DNA of 64,000 nt from NCBI RefSeq assembly GCF_963666255.1, contig NZ_OY762657.1:310001-374000 (forward strand). The letters run 5' to 3'. Positions 1 to 8,947 of the stretch are shown in pieces. A program made the translations under genes and the position numbers. The number at the start of each line of letters is the position of its first letter. Position 1 is the stretch's first letter. Under the pieces are notes generated by a model that saw only the letters and a list, made by a program, of their open reading frames with translations, did not search any database and was not told where the DNA came from. The stretch is from an uncultured Propionivibrio sp. GTDB lineage: Bacteria > Pseudomonadota > Gammaproteobacteria > Burkholderiales > Rhodocyclaceae.

Positions 1-2037
1 CAGGCAGGGACGGGCCGGGATCAAATCCATCATAGCAGGCGTCAGCAGGCGTCGGATGATCTCGCGTTCCAGCACGCCGTCCGCTGCCATGAGATGGGCT
101 TGCTCGATGCGGCAGAGCAACTTTACCGAAGCATCCTGAAAGCGCAACCGAATCATCCGGACACCCTGCTATTGCTCGGTTTCCTGCAGGTGGGCGCGGG
201 ACGATACGCCGAAGCGCTGGACACAACCCGTCGTGCCGTCGCTACAAATCCGCGACACCCTGTGGCGCATTTCAATCAAGGCCTGGCATTGCTCGGCGCG
301 GGCCGGAACGATCAGGCGATTGCCTGCTTTGAACGTGCCATCGCCTTGAAACCGGACTACGCAGAAGCCCACAGCAACCTGGGCCTTGCCCGTCAGAACC
401 TCGGCGATCACACGGGCGCCGTCGCCTGTTTCGATCGCGCCATCGCCTGTTCGCCGAACTTCGACGCGGCCTTCAGCAACCGCGGCATCTCGCTGCAAAA
501 GCTTGGGCGCCATGACGAAGCCATCGCCAGCTTCGATCAGGCACTGTCGATCAATCCGGTCAATGGCGTTGCTTTCAACAACAGAGGCATTTCGCTGCTT
601 GCGCTCTGCCGATACGAGGCAGCACTGAACGATTTTCAACGCGCAATCGAACTGGATGCGGATTATGCCGAGGCGCTCGGCAATTGCGGGCTGGCGCTGC
701 AGTATCTCGAACGCAACGAGGAAGCGGTGGCAAGTTTTGACCGGGCTCTGGCGCTGAATCCGGACAACAGCCCGGCGTACAGCCATCGGGCCATATCGCT
801 CCTGCGGCTCGGGCGCCCGGACGAGGCCGTCGACAGCCTTAACCGGGCACTCGGCGCCGCGCCGGCGTCGGTCGATATACTGAACAACCGCGGCATTGTT
901 CTCCAGCACCTTGGTCGTCTCGATGAGGCGATGGCGTGTTTCCATCAGGCGCTGTCGCTCGATCCGCGCCGGAGCAAGACGCTGAACAATCTCGGCAATG
1001 TCCGGCGCGACCTGAACCAGAGCGAGGCGGCGCTGGACTGTTACGCACAGGCGTTGGCGACCGACGGGACTGATGCGACGATCCATCTCAATGCCGCGCT
1101 CTGCCACCTCCTGCTCGGCGACTTCAAGCACGGCTGGCCGGCTTTCGAATGGCGCTGGGAGACCGAAACATACCGCACGGCACGACGCGACTTTGCCGTC
1201 CCTCGCTGGCTCGGCGACGGAGATCTGACAGGACGAAGGATTCTCCTGCACGCCGAACAGGGCTTCGGCGACACGATCCAGTTCTGCCGCTACGCGCGAC
1301 AGGTCAGCGACCGGGGGGCGACCGTCCTGCTCGAGGTTCAAGCCCCGCTGAAGTCGCTGATGTTCACGCTGGATGGCACCAGCCAGGTTCTGGCCAAAGG
1401 CGAGGCCCTGCCCGAATTTGACTGTCACTGTCCGTTGATGAGCCTGCCACTGGCATTCGCTACCGACCTGGCGACGATCCCGGCCTCGGACCGCTATCTG
1501 TCGAGCGACCCGGAACGCCTGGCTGCCTGGCAGCACCGGTTGCGCCCCGCGGAAAGGAAGCTCAGGGTCGGAATCGCCTGGTCCGGCAATCCGGGATTCG
1601 CCAACGACCGCAACCGTTCGATTCCGCTGGCGAAGTTCGCCCGGTTGTTTTCCGCGCCGGCCCGGTTCTTCAGTTTGCAGCCGACCTTGCGGCCCGCGGA
1701 ACAGGAGATTGTGGCGACCTGCAGCAACGTGATGCACTTCGACGGTCTACTGCGCGACTTTTCCGATACCGCAGCGCTAATCGACGCCATGGATCTGGTG
1801 ATCGCTGTCGATACCGCCGTGGCCCATCTTGCCGGCGCACTCGGCAAACCGGTCTGGGTGCTGTTGCCCTTCAACAACGACTGGCGCTGGCAGCTTGGGC
1901 GAGAGGATTGCCCATGGTACCCATCGGTCAGACTGATCAGACAAGCCGGGCCAGGCGGATGGGACGAGACACTCGAGCGCGCCGCCGCTGCGCTCGCGGC
2001 ACTGTCGTCAGTGGGGCCACTTAACCCGATCGAATAA
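1..2037 (+). CDS. TPR-repeat protein with C-terminal glycosyltransferase-like domain, 5' end cut by window
   Basis: The frame is open from base 1 and has no ATG, GTG or TTG before the ATG at 94. The residues encoded upstream of 94 already look like a TPR helix, so the true start lies outside the window. From 94 there are 647 residues. About ten 34-residue tetratricopeptide repeats come first (for example AEAHSNLGLARQNLGDH). The last ~260 residues resemble the GT9/GT41-like domain often fused to TPRs, with HAEQGFGDTIQFCRYA and DTAVAHLAGALGKPVWVLLP. Such proteins are thought to glycosylate proteins or surface polymers; substrate unknown. It converges on the beta-barrel gene. Confidence 0.85.
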   Translation, partial: QAGTGRDQIHHSRRQQASDDLAFQHAVRCHEMGLLDAAEQLYRSILKAQPNHPDTLLLLGFLQVGAGRYAEALDTTRRAVATNPRHPVAHFNQGLALLGAGRNDQAIACFERAIALKPDYAEAHSNLGLARQNLGDHTGAVACFDRAIACSPNFDAAFSNRGISLQKLGRHDEAIASFDQALSINPVNGVAFNNRGISLLALCRYEAALNDFQRAIELDADYAEALGNCGLALQYLERNEEAVASFDRALALNPDNSPAYSHRAISLLRLGRPDEAVDSLNRALGAAPASVDILNNRGIVLQHLGRLDEAMACFHQALSLDPRRSKTLNNLGNVRRDLNQSEAALDCYAQALATDGTDATIHLNAALCHLLLGDFKHGWPAFEWRWETETYRTARRDFAVPRWLGDGDLTGRRILLHAEQGFGDTIQFCRYARQVSDRGATVLLEVQAPLKSLMFTLDGTSQVLAKGEALPEFDCHCPLMSLPLAFATDLATIPASDRYLSSDPERLAAWQHRLRPAERKLRVGIAWSGNPGFANDRNRSIPLAKFARLFSAPARFFSLQPTLRPAEQEIVATCSNVMHFDGLLRDFSDTAALIDAMDLVIAVDTAVAHLAGALGKPVWVLLPFNNDWRWQLGREDCPWYPSVRLIRQAGPGGWDETLERAAAALAALSSVGPLNPIE

Positions 2038-2186
2038 GGCATCGAAGGATGCTGGGCGGCAGATAGAACTACTTGCCGAAGCCATTCACGTTCCGGCCTT
2101 CGCCAGAGAGCGCACGGACTTCCACTGGCACCGGCGCACCGGCACAGAATGCATGTAAAAGTGCTGAGCGCTTTCTCCCGGCCTGG

Positions 2187-2216
2187 AAAGAAAAGGGCCG
2201 CGCAGATGCGCGGCCC
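2187..2216 (-). terminator. Rho-independent terminator of the beta-barrel gene
   Basis: A perfect 9-bp stem (GGGCCGCGC / GCGCGGCCC) with a 4-base loop is followed, reading the minus strand, by TTTTCTTT. It lies 24 bp beyond the stop of the gene at 2240-3262. Confidence 0.8.
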
Positions 2217-2239
2217 GGCTGCCTTTGATGATCTCTCGA

Positions 2240-3262
2240 TCAGAAGCGGTAATTGATGTTCGCCATGATGGTGTCGCGCTTGGAATGGCTCCGCCCCATT
2301 TCCGTGTTGAAGACGATACCACCGGTCAGGTTGTTCTTGGTCGAGATCAGGTTGACGCCGACGGTGGCGAGCCACGCGGTCTTGCCAAGGTCGGCAGTGG
2401 GATCCGTCGCACCGCCAAGATTGGAGACCGACCGGCTGTCACTCACATAGGACGCCCCGACAAACGGCAGGAGCCCGTTCATCCAGTAACCGACCTGGGC
2501 ACCAAGACGCCATTGATTGATCTTGTTCTTTGTGGCGGTGTTCGCATTCGTCGTCCCGGCGGTCTTGGTGTCGCCGTATTTTTCCTCGCCGTGCAGGTAA
2601 CTCAGTTTGCCGGAATATTGCAGGTCACCGACCCAGCGGACGTAATTCAGGTTAGTGCCGTAAAAGAGGCGGGTTGAATCACTGGTGACACTGCTGGCCG
2701 AATCGAGGGTTCCTTTGCCCCATCCGGCGATGGCGTCGAGCGAAAACTCCTTGTTGATCAGCCAACTCGCATAGGGCGCAAGGGTGTAGCCGCTGGACGT
2801 GTAGTTGCTGTTGGCGCCGCGGTCGCCGGTACCGCGGTCAAAGGCCGCCGAAACACCGGCGCTGATCGTCTGCGTCAGCGCGTAGTCGGCGCCGAATGTA
2901 GCCGTCGTGGCCTTGGCATTGAAGCGATTGGCGCCCGATGAATATTTGTTGCTGTCGTCCGAAATGTTGCCCCAGACATTGACCTTGTTGCCCATGGCCC
3001 CCGCCGCCATGCCGTAGCTCTGGCCACTGCCCGCCATCGTCACCGGACCGCCGGTCGACAAGACCCGGGCGCTGATGGCGTTCGAAATCGTCAACATCTG
3101 ACTGATCGTCGTGGTCGTGATCAACTGGGTCGCCGCTGCGTTATTCACGGGTTGGCTGCTGCTCGACAAGGACGAGGACTGCGCTGCGGCCATGTCACTT
3201 AGCGCAACGATGACCAATCCTGTAGTGGCAATGATGTATGGTTTTCTGTTCCGAATCGTCAT
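2240..3262 (-). CDS. Autotransporter-type outer-membrane beta-barrel protein
   Basis: 340 residues. An N-terminal signal peptide ends near DMAAAQ (residues 1-28). A Ser/Gln/Thr-rich stretch (29-75) follows, then about 260 residues of alternating amphipathic strands typical of an autotransporter barrel, ending in the outer-membrane insertion signature NINYRF. There is no long passenger domain, so it may act as a small porin-like barrel or adhesin rather than a classical autotransporter; the cargo is unknown. The start is preceded by GGAGGGGC. The FecR-like gene lies 77 bp upstream on the same strand and may be co-transcribed. Confidence 0.75.
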   Translation of the reverse strand: MTIRNRKPYIIATTGLVIVALSDMAAAQSSSLSSSSQPVNNAAATQLITTTTISQMLTISNAISARVLSTGGPVTMAGSGQSYGMAAGAMGNKVNVWGNISDDSNKYSSGANRFNAKATTATFGADYALTQTISAGVSAAFDRGTGDRGANSNYTSSGYTLAPYASWLINKEFSLDAIAGWGKGTLDSASSVTSDSTRLFYGTNLNYVRWVGDLQYSGKLSYLHGEEKYGDTKTAGTTNANTATKNKINQWRLGAQVGYWMNGLLPFVGASYVSDSRSVSNLGGATDPTADLGKTAWLATVGVNLISTKNNLTGGIVFNTEMGRSHSKRDTIMANINYRF

Positions 3263-3339
3263 GGCGCCCCTCCGTTATGAGTATTGGATAATGCATGTCG
3301 CATCAAAAAATGCCGCTGGGCTTGTAACAGTTTGTAAGA

Positions 3340-4038
3340 CTACTGCCGTTTCCCGCTATCTTTCAAGTTCTTTAATGCTTTCTGATAGAGCGAAACAATG
3401 ATTAGGGCCTCCTGATCGCCACGGCGTGTTTCGCGCAATTCGGCGAGTACCTGTTCAACCCGGTCGATTTCCCGCAACTCGAACAGCGCGGAGAGCAAGT
3501 AGAGTTCAGGGTTCAGATCACCACGCACGGCCTCCATGCGCATGCGGCGATAGGTTTCCTCAACCTTCTCAAGCGAATTTCCCATGTCCAGGCCACGTTG
3601 CCGCACAGCTCTCAGGTCGGACGGCGTCCGCGCAATCTGCCGGACGACGGCGACCGCAAGCGTGGCGGTTTCCGGCACAGGAAGCCCGCTCCCCAGTCCC
3701 TGGGTCTCGCGGATGTCGACTTTTCCACTACCGCGCCAGGTCTCCTGACGCCCGTTGGCAAGAAACAGAAGCCGGACGAGTGCGCCTCCCTGAAGACGAA
3801 GGGACTCGTCGGACCTGATTCGGGCAAAAGGCTGCAACGGCGTCACGCCCTGCGATGTAACGACATCGACGCCGCCATGAACTGCCGTGACGATTGCCGC
3901 TGTGCTGGATTCCAGGGTTTGGGACTCGGCTCGAACCGGCTGCACGGCGACAATAGACAGCGCCCAGACCCACACGATTGCCGAGCAAGCACCGCGTCGT
4001 CCTGCACGAAAGCGGTAGGACCATGAAGACAGGTTCAT
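3340..4038 (-). CDS. FecR-like exported protein of unknown function
   Basis: 232 residues. A basic N-terminus and hydrophobic segment end near PVRAE (about residue 38), consistent with a signal peptide. Residues about 45-115 resemble the FecR fold (short strands, then an LRLQGGALVRLLF-like segment). The C-terminal half is helical and charged, with TPR-like spacing around LYLLSALFELREIDRVEQVL. FecR-fold proteins often sit in the periplasm with outer-membrane partners; the neighbouring barrel gene on the same strand fits, but a direct partnership is inference. There is no sigma-factor gene beside it, so ordinary Fec-type signalling is not supported. Confidence 0.55.
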   Translation of the reverse strand: MNLSSWSYRFRAGRRGACSAIVWVWALSIVAVQPVRAESQTLESSTAAIVTAVHGGVDVVTSQGVTPLQPFARIRSDESLRLQGGALVRLLFLANGRQETWRGSGKVDIRETQGLGSGLPVPETATLAVAVVRQIARTPSDLRAVRQRGLDMGNSLEKVEETYRRMRMEAVRGDLNPELYLLSALFELREIDRVEQVLAELRETRRGDQEALIIVSLYQKALKNLKDSGKRQ

Positions 4039-4098
4039 TGGCGGATCTCCGAAATACCGCTACCGTAACCAATCGCCGCTTGTGACGGGATTATCAGC

Positions 4099-4120
4099 GG
4101 CCGGCGCGCGGCCGGCGCGC
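4099..4120. repeat. Tandem 11-bp GC repeat
   Basis: GGCCGGCGCGC occurs twice head to tail in the 173-bp gap between the FecR-like gene and the GntR gene. It is self-complementary in part, with no U-tract, so it is not a convincing terminator. No gene is seen in this gap. Confidence 0.5.
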
Positions 4121-4211
4121 GCCCCAACGTCTTCGTTATGGACCAGACAAGCAGTACGGTCAAGCAATTTCATGCATCCGGTCGCATGCCGGACGCCACA
4201 CCAAACCGGAT

Positions 4212-4898
4212 TCAATCCTGATATTTCGGGACTTCCATGCGTGACAAGGAAGCGATCAGGTCGGAGAAAATCTCGCCCTGGATAATCACGTGCGCATGAA
4301 CCCTTTGCGCCGCCAGATCGCCGTCGCCGGCGACAATCGCGTCGATGATGCCGAGATGTTCGTCACGCGAACTCTTCAGCCGCCCGCGACTGCGCAGTTG
4401 CAGGCGGCGATACGCACCAAGCCGCCGATGCATCGCCGACGTTTCCTCGCAAAGAAAACTGTTGTGGCTCGCCTGATAGATCGCCATGTGGAAGCGTTCG
4501 TTGTCGTGATAGTAAGCGTCAACATCGCCGGCTTCGTAGGCCTTCTCGCAAGCCGCCTGCGCCGCCTGTATCTGCCGTAGATCTGCCTCCGTATGGCGCC
4601 GCGCCGCCAGTCGGACGCTCATCGCTTCAAGTCCGGCCATCACTTCGAACATCTCGTAGAGCCGCTTGGGCGACGCCTCGGCGACGATCGCGCCACGCCG
4701 CGGACGGATATCGACGAGGCCGGCCGACGCAAGTTGAATCAGAGCCTCACGTACCGGCGTACGCGACACCGAGAACTCAGTCGCCAATTCGGTCTCGTCC
4801 AGGCGCAATCCTGGGCGGTATTGACCGGTAACGATCCGTTCCTCGAGTTTTTCTTTCAACTGCTCCGAAATTTTCGACTGGTTTTTATTCGTGCGCAT
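4212..4898 (-). CDS. GntR/FadR-family (FCD) transcriptional regulator, probably of the CoA-transferase operon
   Basis: 228 residues. Residues about 10-75 form the GntR winged helix-turn-helix (EFSVSRTPVREALIQLASAG). Residues about 85-215 form the all-helical FCD ligand domain with the expected Asp/His metal-binding positions (NERFHMAIYQASHN, DEHLGIIDAI). FCD regulators sense carboxylates and usually repress a neighbouring operon. It is divergent from the CoA-transferase gene with a 180-bp gap that holds a FadR-type palindrome at 4970. The ligand is not readable; malonate- or dicarboxylate-like acids would fit the neighbours. Confidence 0.85.
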   Translation of the reverse strand: MRTNKNQSKISEQLKEKLEERIVTGQYRPGLRLDETELATEFSVSRTPVREALIQLASAGLVDIRPRRGAIVAEASPKRLYEMFEVMAGLEAMSVRLAARRHTEADLRQIQAAQAACEKAYEAGDVDAYYHDNERFHMAIYQASHNSFLCEETSAMHRRLGAYRRLQLRSRGRLKSSRDEHLGIIDAIVAGDGDLAAQRVHAHVIIQGEIFSDLIASLSRMEVPKYQD

Positions 4899-4941
4899 GG
4901 TTTGAATATACCGCAGAGCAACAGATTTTTATCAATGACGC

Positions 4942-4970
4942 TTGACTTTGCATTCAAGAATAAAATAAAT
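4942..4970 (+). promoter_or_regulatory. Predicted sigma70 promoter of the CoA-transferase operon
   Basis: TTGACT at 4942-4947 and ATAAAT at 4965-4970 are 17 bp apart, in an AT-rich gap otherwise unlike the GC-rich surroundings. A GntR-type palindrome begins at the last base of the -10 box, a repressor-like placement. Confidence 0.5.
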
Positions 4971-4979
4971 TGTATACAA
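4970..4979. promoter_or_regulatory. FadR-type GntR operator palindrome
   Basis: TTGTATACAA is a perfect 10-bp palindrome matching the general FadR-subfamily pattern of GT and AC half-sites. It lies in the divergent gap between the FCD regulator and the CoA-transferase gene and touches the predicted -10 box. Confidence 0.6.
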
Positions 4980-5078
4980 CAAAGCATTAAACGTACACAT
5001 TTAATCGGTTCCGCACTACCAAAGTCGAAGGCGTTGTCGTCAGACCGCTTCGATCTCATTCACTTAAAAGGAAAGACG

Positions 5079-6257
5079 ATGAAAGCACTGGAAGGACTCA
5101 AGGTTCTCGATCTCACCCGCGTTCTCGCGGGCCCGTACTGCGCGATGATGCTGGCCGATTTCGGCGCCAACGTGATCAAGATCGAGCCGCCCGGCGTCGG
5201 CGACGACTCGCGCGCCTTCGGTCCGTTCGTCGGCAAGGAAAGCGCCTACTTCATGAGCCTGAACCGGAACAAGCGCTCGATCACGCTGAATTTCAAGCGC
5301 GCCGAGGAAGTCGAACTGTTCCGCGAAATGGTCAAGCAGGCCGACGTCGTGCTTGAGAACTATCGTCCCGGCACCATGGAAAAATTCGGTCTCGGCTATG
5401 ACGAACTCAAGAAGATCAACCCGAAGATCATCTACGCTGCCTGCTCGGGCTTCGGCCACAGCGGCCCCTACATGCTCAAGCCGGCCTATGACATCATCGT
5501 TCAGGCAATGGGTGGCATCATGAGCATCACCGGCCCCGAAGGCGGAGAGCCGACCCGCGTCGGCGCCTCCGTCGGCGACATCATCGCCGGCATGTTCACG
5601 GCCTACGGCGTCATGGTGGCTTTGTTCCACCGTCAGCGCACCGGCGAAGGCCAGAAGGTCGATGTCGGCATGCTCGACTGCCAGCTCGCCGTCCTGGAAA
5701 ACGCGATCTCCCGCTACACCACTTCCGGCGTCGTCCCCGGACCGCTCGGCAACCGCCACCCCTCGATCACGCCGTTCGCCTCTTTCACCGCAAAGGACGG
5801 CCACATCATCGTCGGTGCGGGCAACGACCGGCTCTGGGAAAAACTCTGCAACATCCTCGGCCATCCGGAATTGATCAAGGATCCGCGCTTCGACAACAAC
5901 GGCAACCGCACGACACACGCCGTCGAACTGCAACAGATCCTCAACGACGTTTTCTCGGCCAAGACCATCGCCGAATGGCTTGAACTGCTCGAGAAGGCCG
6001 AGTTGCCCTGCGCTCCGATCAATACTGTCGACAAGATCATCAATGATCCGCACATCAAGGCGCGCGAGATGATGGTCGAACTCGAGCACCCGGTCGCCGG
6101 ACACCTCAAGATGGCCGGCGTGCCGGTCAAGATGTCGGCCACCCCCGGCGCCGTCGAAACCGCTGCGCCGCTGCTCGGTCAGCATACCGCGGAAATCCTG
6201 CAGGAACTCTTTGGCTGGGACGAAGCAAAGACCCGCCAGTTCTTCGAACGCGGCTAA
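5079..6257 (+). CDS. Class III (CaiB/BaiF) CoA-transferase
   Basis: 392 residues from the ATG at 5079, preceded by AAAAGGAAAG. The open frame extends upstream to 4593 but that part is non-family sequence. The family N-terminus LKVLDLTRVLAGPYCAMMLA and the catalytic aspartate in DVGMLD (about D200) are present. It transfers CoA between carboxylic acids in the cytoplasm. With a MatC-like carrier downstream and a GntR regulator upstream, the set looks like uptake and activation of a small carboxylic or dicarboxylic acid. The exact acid cannot be read from sequence. Confidence 0.9.
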   Translation: MKALEGLKVLDLTRVLAGPYCAMMLADFGANVIKIEPPGVGDDSRAFGPFVGKESAYFMSLNRNKRSITLNFKRAEEVELFREMVKQADVVLENYRPGTMEKFGLGYDELKKINPKIIYAACSGFGHSGPYMLKPAYDIIVQAMGGIMSITGPEGGEPTRVGASVGDIIAGMFTAYGVMVALFHRQRTGEGQKVDVGMLDCQLAVLENAISRYTTSGVVPGPLGNRHPSITPFASFTAKDGHIIVGAGNDRLWEKLCNILGHPELIKDPRFDNNGNRTTHAVELQQILNDVFSAKTIAEWLELLEKAELPCAPINTVDKIINDPHIKAREMMVELEHPVAGHLKMAGVPVKMSATPGAVETAAPLLGQHTAEILQELFGWDEAKTRQFFERG

Positions 6258-6272
6258 AGCGCAAGCAAGCGG

Positions 6273-6309
6273 ACGCCTCCTTCGCCCCCGGCCGAGGAGG
6301 CGTTTTTTT
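6273..6309 (+). terminator. Rho-independent terminator after the CoA-transferase gene
   Basis: A 9-bp stem ACGCCTCCT / AGGAGGCGT is followed by seven T. It separates the CoA-transferase from the carrier gene 200 bp downstream, so the carrier probably has its own promoter or is reached by read-through. Confidence 0.85.
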
Positions 6310-6504
6310 GCGACGAGCAAAAATAGTCAAAAAATGCTTAAAAAGTTGTGGTGTAAGGGCCGTATCTGGTACTAAAGTAACGCCCGTGACGCAGTACGTC
6401 GCCGGGAACAAGAAAAGACACCCCCGACGATCGTGCTTCAGCTATCCATGTAGTCCGGATTTGAGTGTTTTTCAGCAACGCTTTTTAATCACAGGGAGTG
6501 TCGT

Positions 6505-7860
6505 ATGGATATATCGCTTGTCGCAATCATGTCTATCGTTGCGCTGCTGATCGTCGTGATCATCAGTTGCGTCAATGAAGACCTCAACGTCGGGTTCCTC
6601 GCCATTGGTTTTGCCGTCATCGTCGCCGGCGTATGGGGGGGCACTTCCGGCGCAAAAGTACTCAGCTACTTCCCAACCAGCCTGTTCATGATCCTCGTCG
6701 GCGTTACATTCCTCTTCGGCATGGCGCAGACGAACGGAACCATGGAGAAGCTAACGGCCTACGCCGTGCGGGCAACCGGCGGCAACGTCGCGCTGATGCC
6801 GCTCGTCGTTTTCCTGCTGACGACCATCGTCACGACGATCGGCCCGGGCAACATTGCCGGTACCGCGCTGATGGCGCCGGTCGCGATGGCGATTGCCACC
6901 CGTGTCGGCATCCCGGCCTTCCTGATGACGCTGATCGTCGTCGGCGCCGCCAACGGTGCCGCGCTGTCGCCCTTCGCACCCACCGGCATCATCTCCAACG
7001 GCATCATCGCCAAGATGGCCGGCGGCCTCGGCATCGCGCCGGATGCACTGAACGGCCTCGCCTGGAAGATCCACTTCAACTCCGAAGTGGCGCAGGGCTT
7101 CGCCAACATCGGCGGATTCTTCCTGATGGGCGGCTGGGCCTGGATTGCCCAGCAAAAGGGCGGGAAGCTGAGCGTTGACGAACTGGCGCCGAAACCCGAG
7201 CCGTTTACCAACCATCAACTGTTGACGCTGGCAATGGTCGCCGTGCTGATCATCATGGTCATCCTGCCCGGCCTCGGCCCCTTGAAGCCCTTCTTCAAGG
7301 AAAACGCCTGGCTCGCCAACATGATCTCCAACGTCGGCACCGTCGCCTTCGTTCTGTCCTGCGTCCTGATGCTCACCGGCTCCGGCGACAGCAAGGCAGC
7401 GGTCAAGGTCATCCCCTGGGGCGTGATCATGATGGTCTGCGGCGTCACCGTGCTGATCGAAGTCATGGACAAGGCCGGCGGCCTCAACGCGCTGGTTTCG
7501 ATGATGGCAGCCATCTCGAACCCGACCACGATCAACGGCACCCTCGGCTTCGTCACCGGCATCATCTCGGCCTACTCGAGTTCCTCGGGCGTCGTCATGC
7601 CGATGTTCCTGCCGATGGTTCCGGGCCTCGTCAAGGAACTGGGCGGCGGCGATCCGATCGCGATGATCTCGTCGATCAACATCGGTGCCCACCTGGTCGA
7701 CACCTCGCCGCTCTCGACGCTCGGCGCGCTTTGTATCGCCTGTGCCGGCGACCACGAGGACAAGGCGAAGCTGTTCCGCAAGCTGCTGATCTGGGGCCTG
7801 TCGATGTCTGTCGTCGGCGCCGCGATCTGCTACGTCTTCTTCGGACTGCTCGGTTTGTAA
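6505..7860 (+). CDS. MatC/SLC13-type carboxylate transporter
   Basis: 451 residues, almost entirely hydrophobic, with about 11-12 predicted membrane spans. The N-terminal half matches the MatC_N pattern (glycine-rich spans, TIGPGNIAGTALMAPVAMA, NGAALSPFAPTGIISNGI). The C-terminal half has a matching serine-rich re-entrant motif (SAYSSSSGVVMPMFLP). Family members move malonate or other di- and tricarboxylates across the inner membrane with cations. The start is preceded by AGGGAG at 6493. It follows the CoA-transferase, which would activate the imported acid. Confidence 0.8.
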   Translation: MDISLVAIMSIVALLIVVIISCVNEDLNVGFLAIGFAVIVAGVWGGTSGAKVLSYFPTSLFMILVGVTFLFGMAQTNGTMEKLTAYAVRATGGNVALMPLVVFLLTTIVTTIGPGNIAGTALMAPVAMAIATRVGIPAFLMTLIVVGAANGAALSPFAPTGIISNGIIAKMAGGLGIAPDALNGLAWKIHFNSEVAQGFANIGGFFLMGGWAWIAQQKGGKLSVDELAPKPEPFTNHQLLTLAMVAVLIIMVILPGLGPLKPFFKENAWLANMISNVGTVAFVLSCVLMLTGSGDSKAAVKVIPWGVIMMVCGVTVLIEVMDKAGGLNALVSMMAAISNPTTINGTLGFVTGIISAYSSSSGVVMPMFLPMVPGLVKELGGGDPIAMISSINIGAHLVDTSPLSTLGALCIACAGDHEDKAKLFRKLLIWGLSMSVVGAAICYVFFGLLGL

Positions 7861-7913
7861 TCCAGCCCGCGCAACCGGCAGATCCCTCGGGACTGCCGGT
7901 AACCAGAAACACC

Positions 7914-7942
7914 AAGCCCGCCAGTTGGCGGGCTTGTTTTTT
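7914..7942 (+). terminator. Rho-independent terminator of the carrier gene
   Basis: A 10-bp inverted repeat, AAGCCCGCCA / TGGCGGGCTT, is followed by GTTTTTT. It lies 53 bp past the carrier stop and just before the convergent rpoS end. Confidence 0.85.
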
Positions 7943-7973
7943 GGCTTTCCGCCACGGCGGCGGAGCGATCGAA

Positions 7974-8945
7974 TCAGAGCAGAGTATCGCGATTGACACC
8001 GCCACGCTTGATCGCCCGGCGCAACTGGTCGAGCGCCTCGATCTGGATCTGGCGGACGCGTTCGCGCGTGAGATCAAGATCGGCGGCGATCTCCTCCAGC
8101 GTGCTGATATCGGCGCCGCCCAATCCGTAACGCCGCTCAAGCACGCGCCGCTGTTTCTCGGGCAGCTGCTCGACCCACTCTCCGATCAGCCCTTCCACTT
8201 CACTCGACTGCAGCAAGGTTTCGGGATCCAGCGCATTATCGTCAGGAATGGCATCGGCGATCGTGTGGTTGGGGTCGATCTCTAGCGGCGCATCAAGCGA
8301 CGCAATATGCTCGTTAAGGGCCATCGCCCGCCGCACCTCGTCGGCCGACCGGTCGATCAGGTGAGCGATGTGCTCGACGCTGATTTCGCGTCCGTTGGCC
8401 ATTTCGAGATGGCGGATCGCACGCAGGATCAGGTTGATTTCCTTGACCACGTGGACTGGCAGGCGGATCGTTCGCGACTGGTTCATGATCGCCCGTTCGA
8501 TGCTTTGCCGGATCCACCAGGTCGCATAGGTGGAAAAACGGAACCCGCGTTCGGGATCAAATTTCTCGATCGCGTGAATCAGGCCAAGATTACCTTCCTC
8601 GATCAGGTCGAGCAGGGGAATGCCGCGATTCAGATAGTGTTTGGCGATATTGACGACGAGCCTCAGATTGTGCTCGATCATCTTCTGCCGCGCGACGAAG
8701 TCCCCCCGCTTGGCGAGGCATGCCCAGTCGTATTCCTCCTTGGGCGAGAACAGCGGCTTGGCACCGATCTCGTTCAGATAGTGCTGCGTGACATCGTTGA
8801 GCAGTTCGTATTCCGGCGAGGCCGCAGTCGCCTCCGCCTCTTCCGCCGATTCATCGACCGACTCGCCCGGAAAGGCGTCGTCGGATGTCGGCTCGCCGTC
8901 GGGGAGCTCGGCTTCGACAAACCCCGATTCGCTGTCGTCGCGCAT
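7974..8945 (-). CDS. rpoS: RNA polymerase sigma factor RpoS
   Basis: 323 residues, close to the usual ~330. An acidic N-terminus (1-45) is followed by sigma70 region 1.2 ([17 protein letters not shown]), region 2 ([18 protein letters not shown] through [19 protein letters not shown]), region 3, and region 4.2 with the helix-turn-helix [18 protein letters not shown]. It directs transcription in stationary phase and under general stress. It follows nlpD by 2 bp. In related bacteria rpoS is often transcribed from a promoter inside nlpD; such a promoter could not be defined here. Confidence 0.95.
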   Translation of the reverse strand: MRDDSESGFVEAELPDGEPTSDDAFPGESVDESAEEAEATAASPEYELLNDVTQHYLNEIGAKPLFSPKEEYDWACLAKRGDFVARQKMIEHNLRLVVNIAKHYLNRGIPLLDLIEEGNLGLIHAIEKFDPERGFRFSTYATWWIRQSIERAIMNQSRTIRLPVHVVKEINLILRAIRHLEMANGREISVEHIAHLIDRSADEVRRAMALNEHIASLDAPLEIDPNHTIADAIPDDNALDPETLLQSSEVEGLIGEWVEQLPEKQRRVLERRYGLGGADISTLEEIAADLDLTRERVRQIQIEALDQLRRAIKRGGVNRDTLL

Positions 8946-8947
8946 GC

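Noticed and set aside
4095-4125. GC-rich inverted repeat as a terminator of the GntR gene
   Set aside because: It consists of tandem 11-bp copies without a clean loop and has no T-tract on either strand.
4593-5078. 162-residue N-terminal extension of the CoA-transferase
   Set aside because: It overlaps the divergent GntR gene and the promoter region. The family N-terminus and a ribosome site fit the ATG at 5079.
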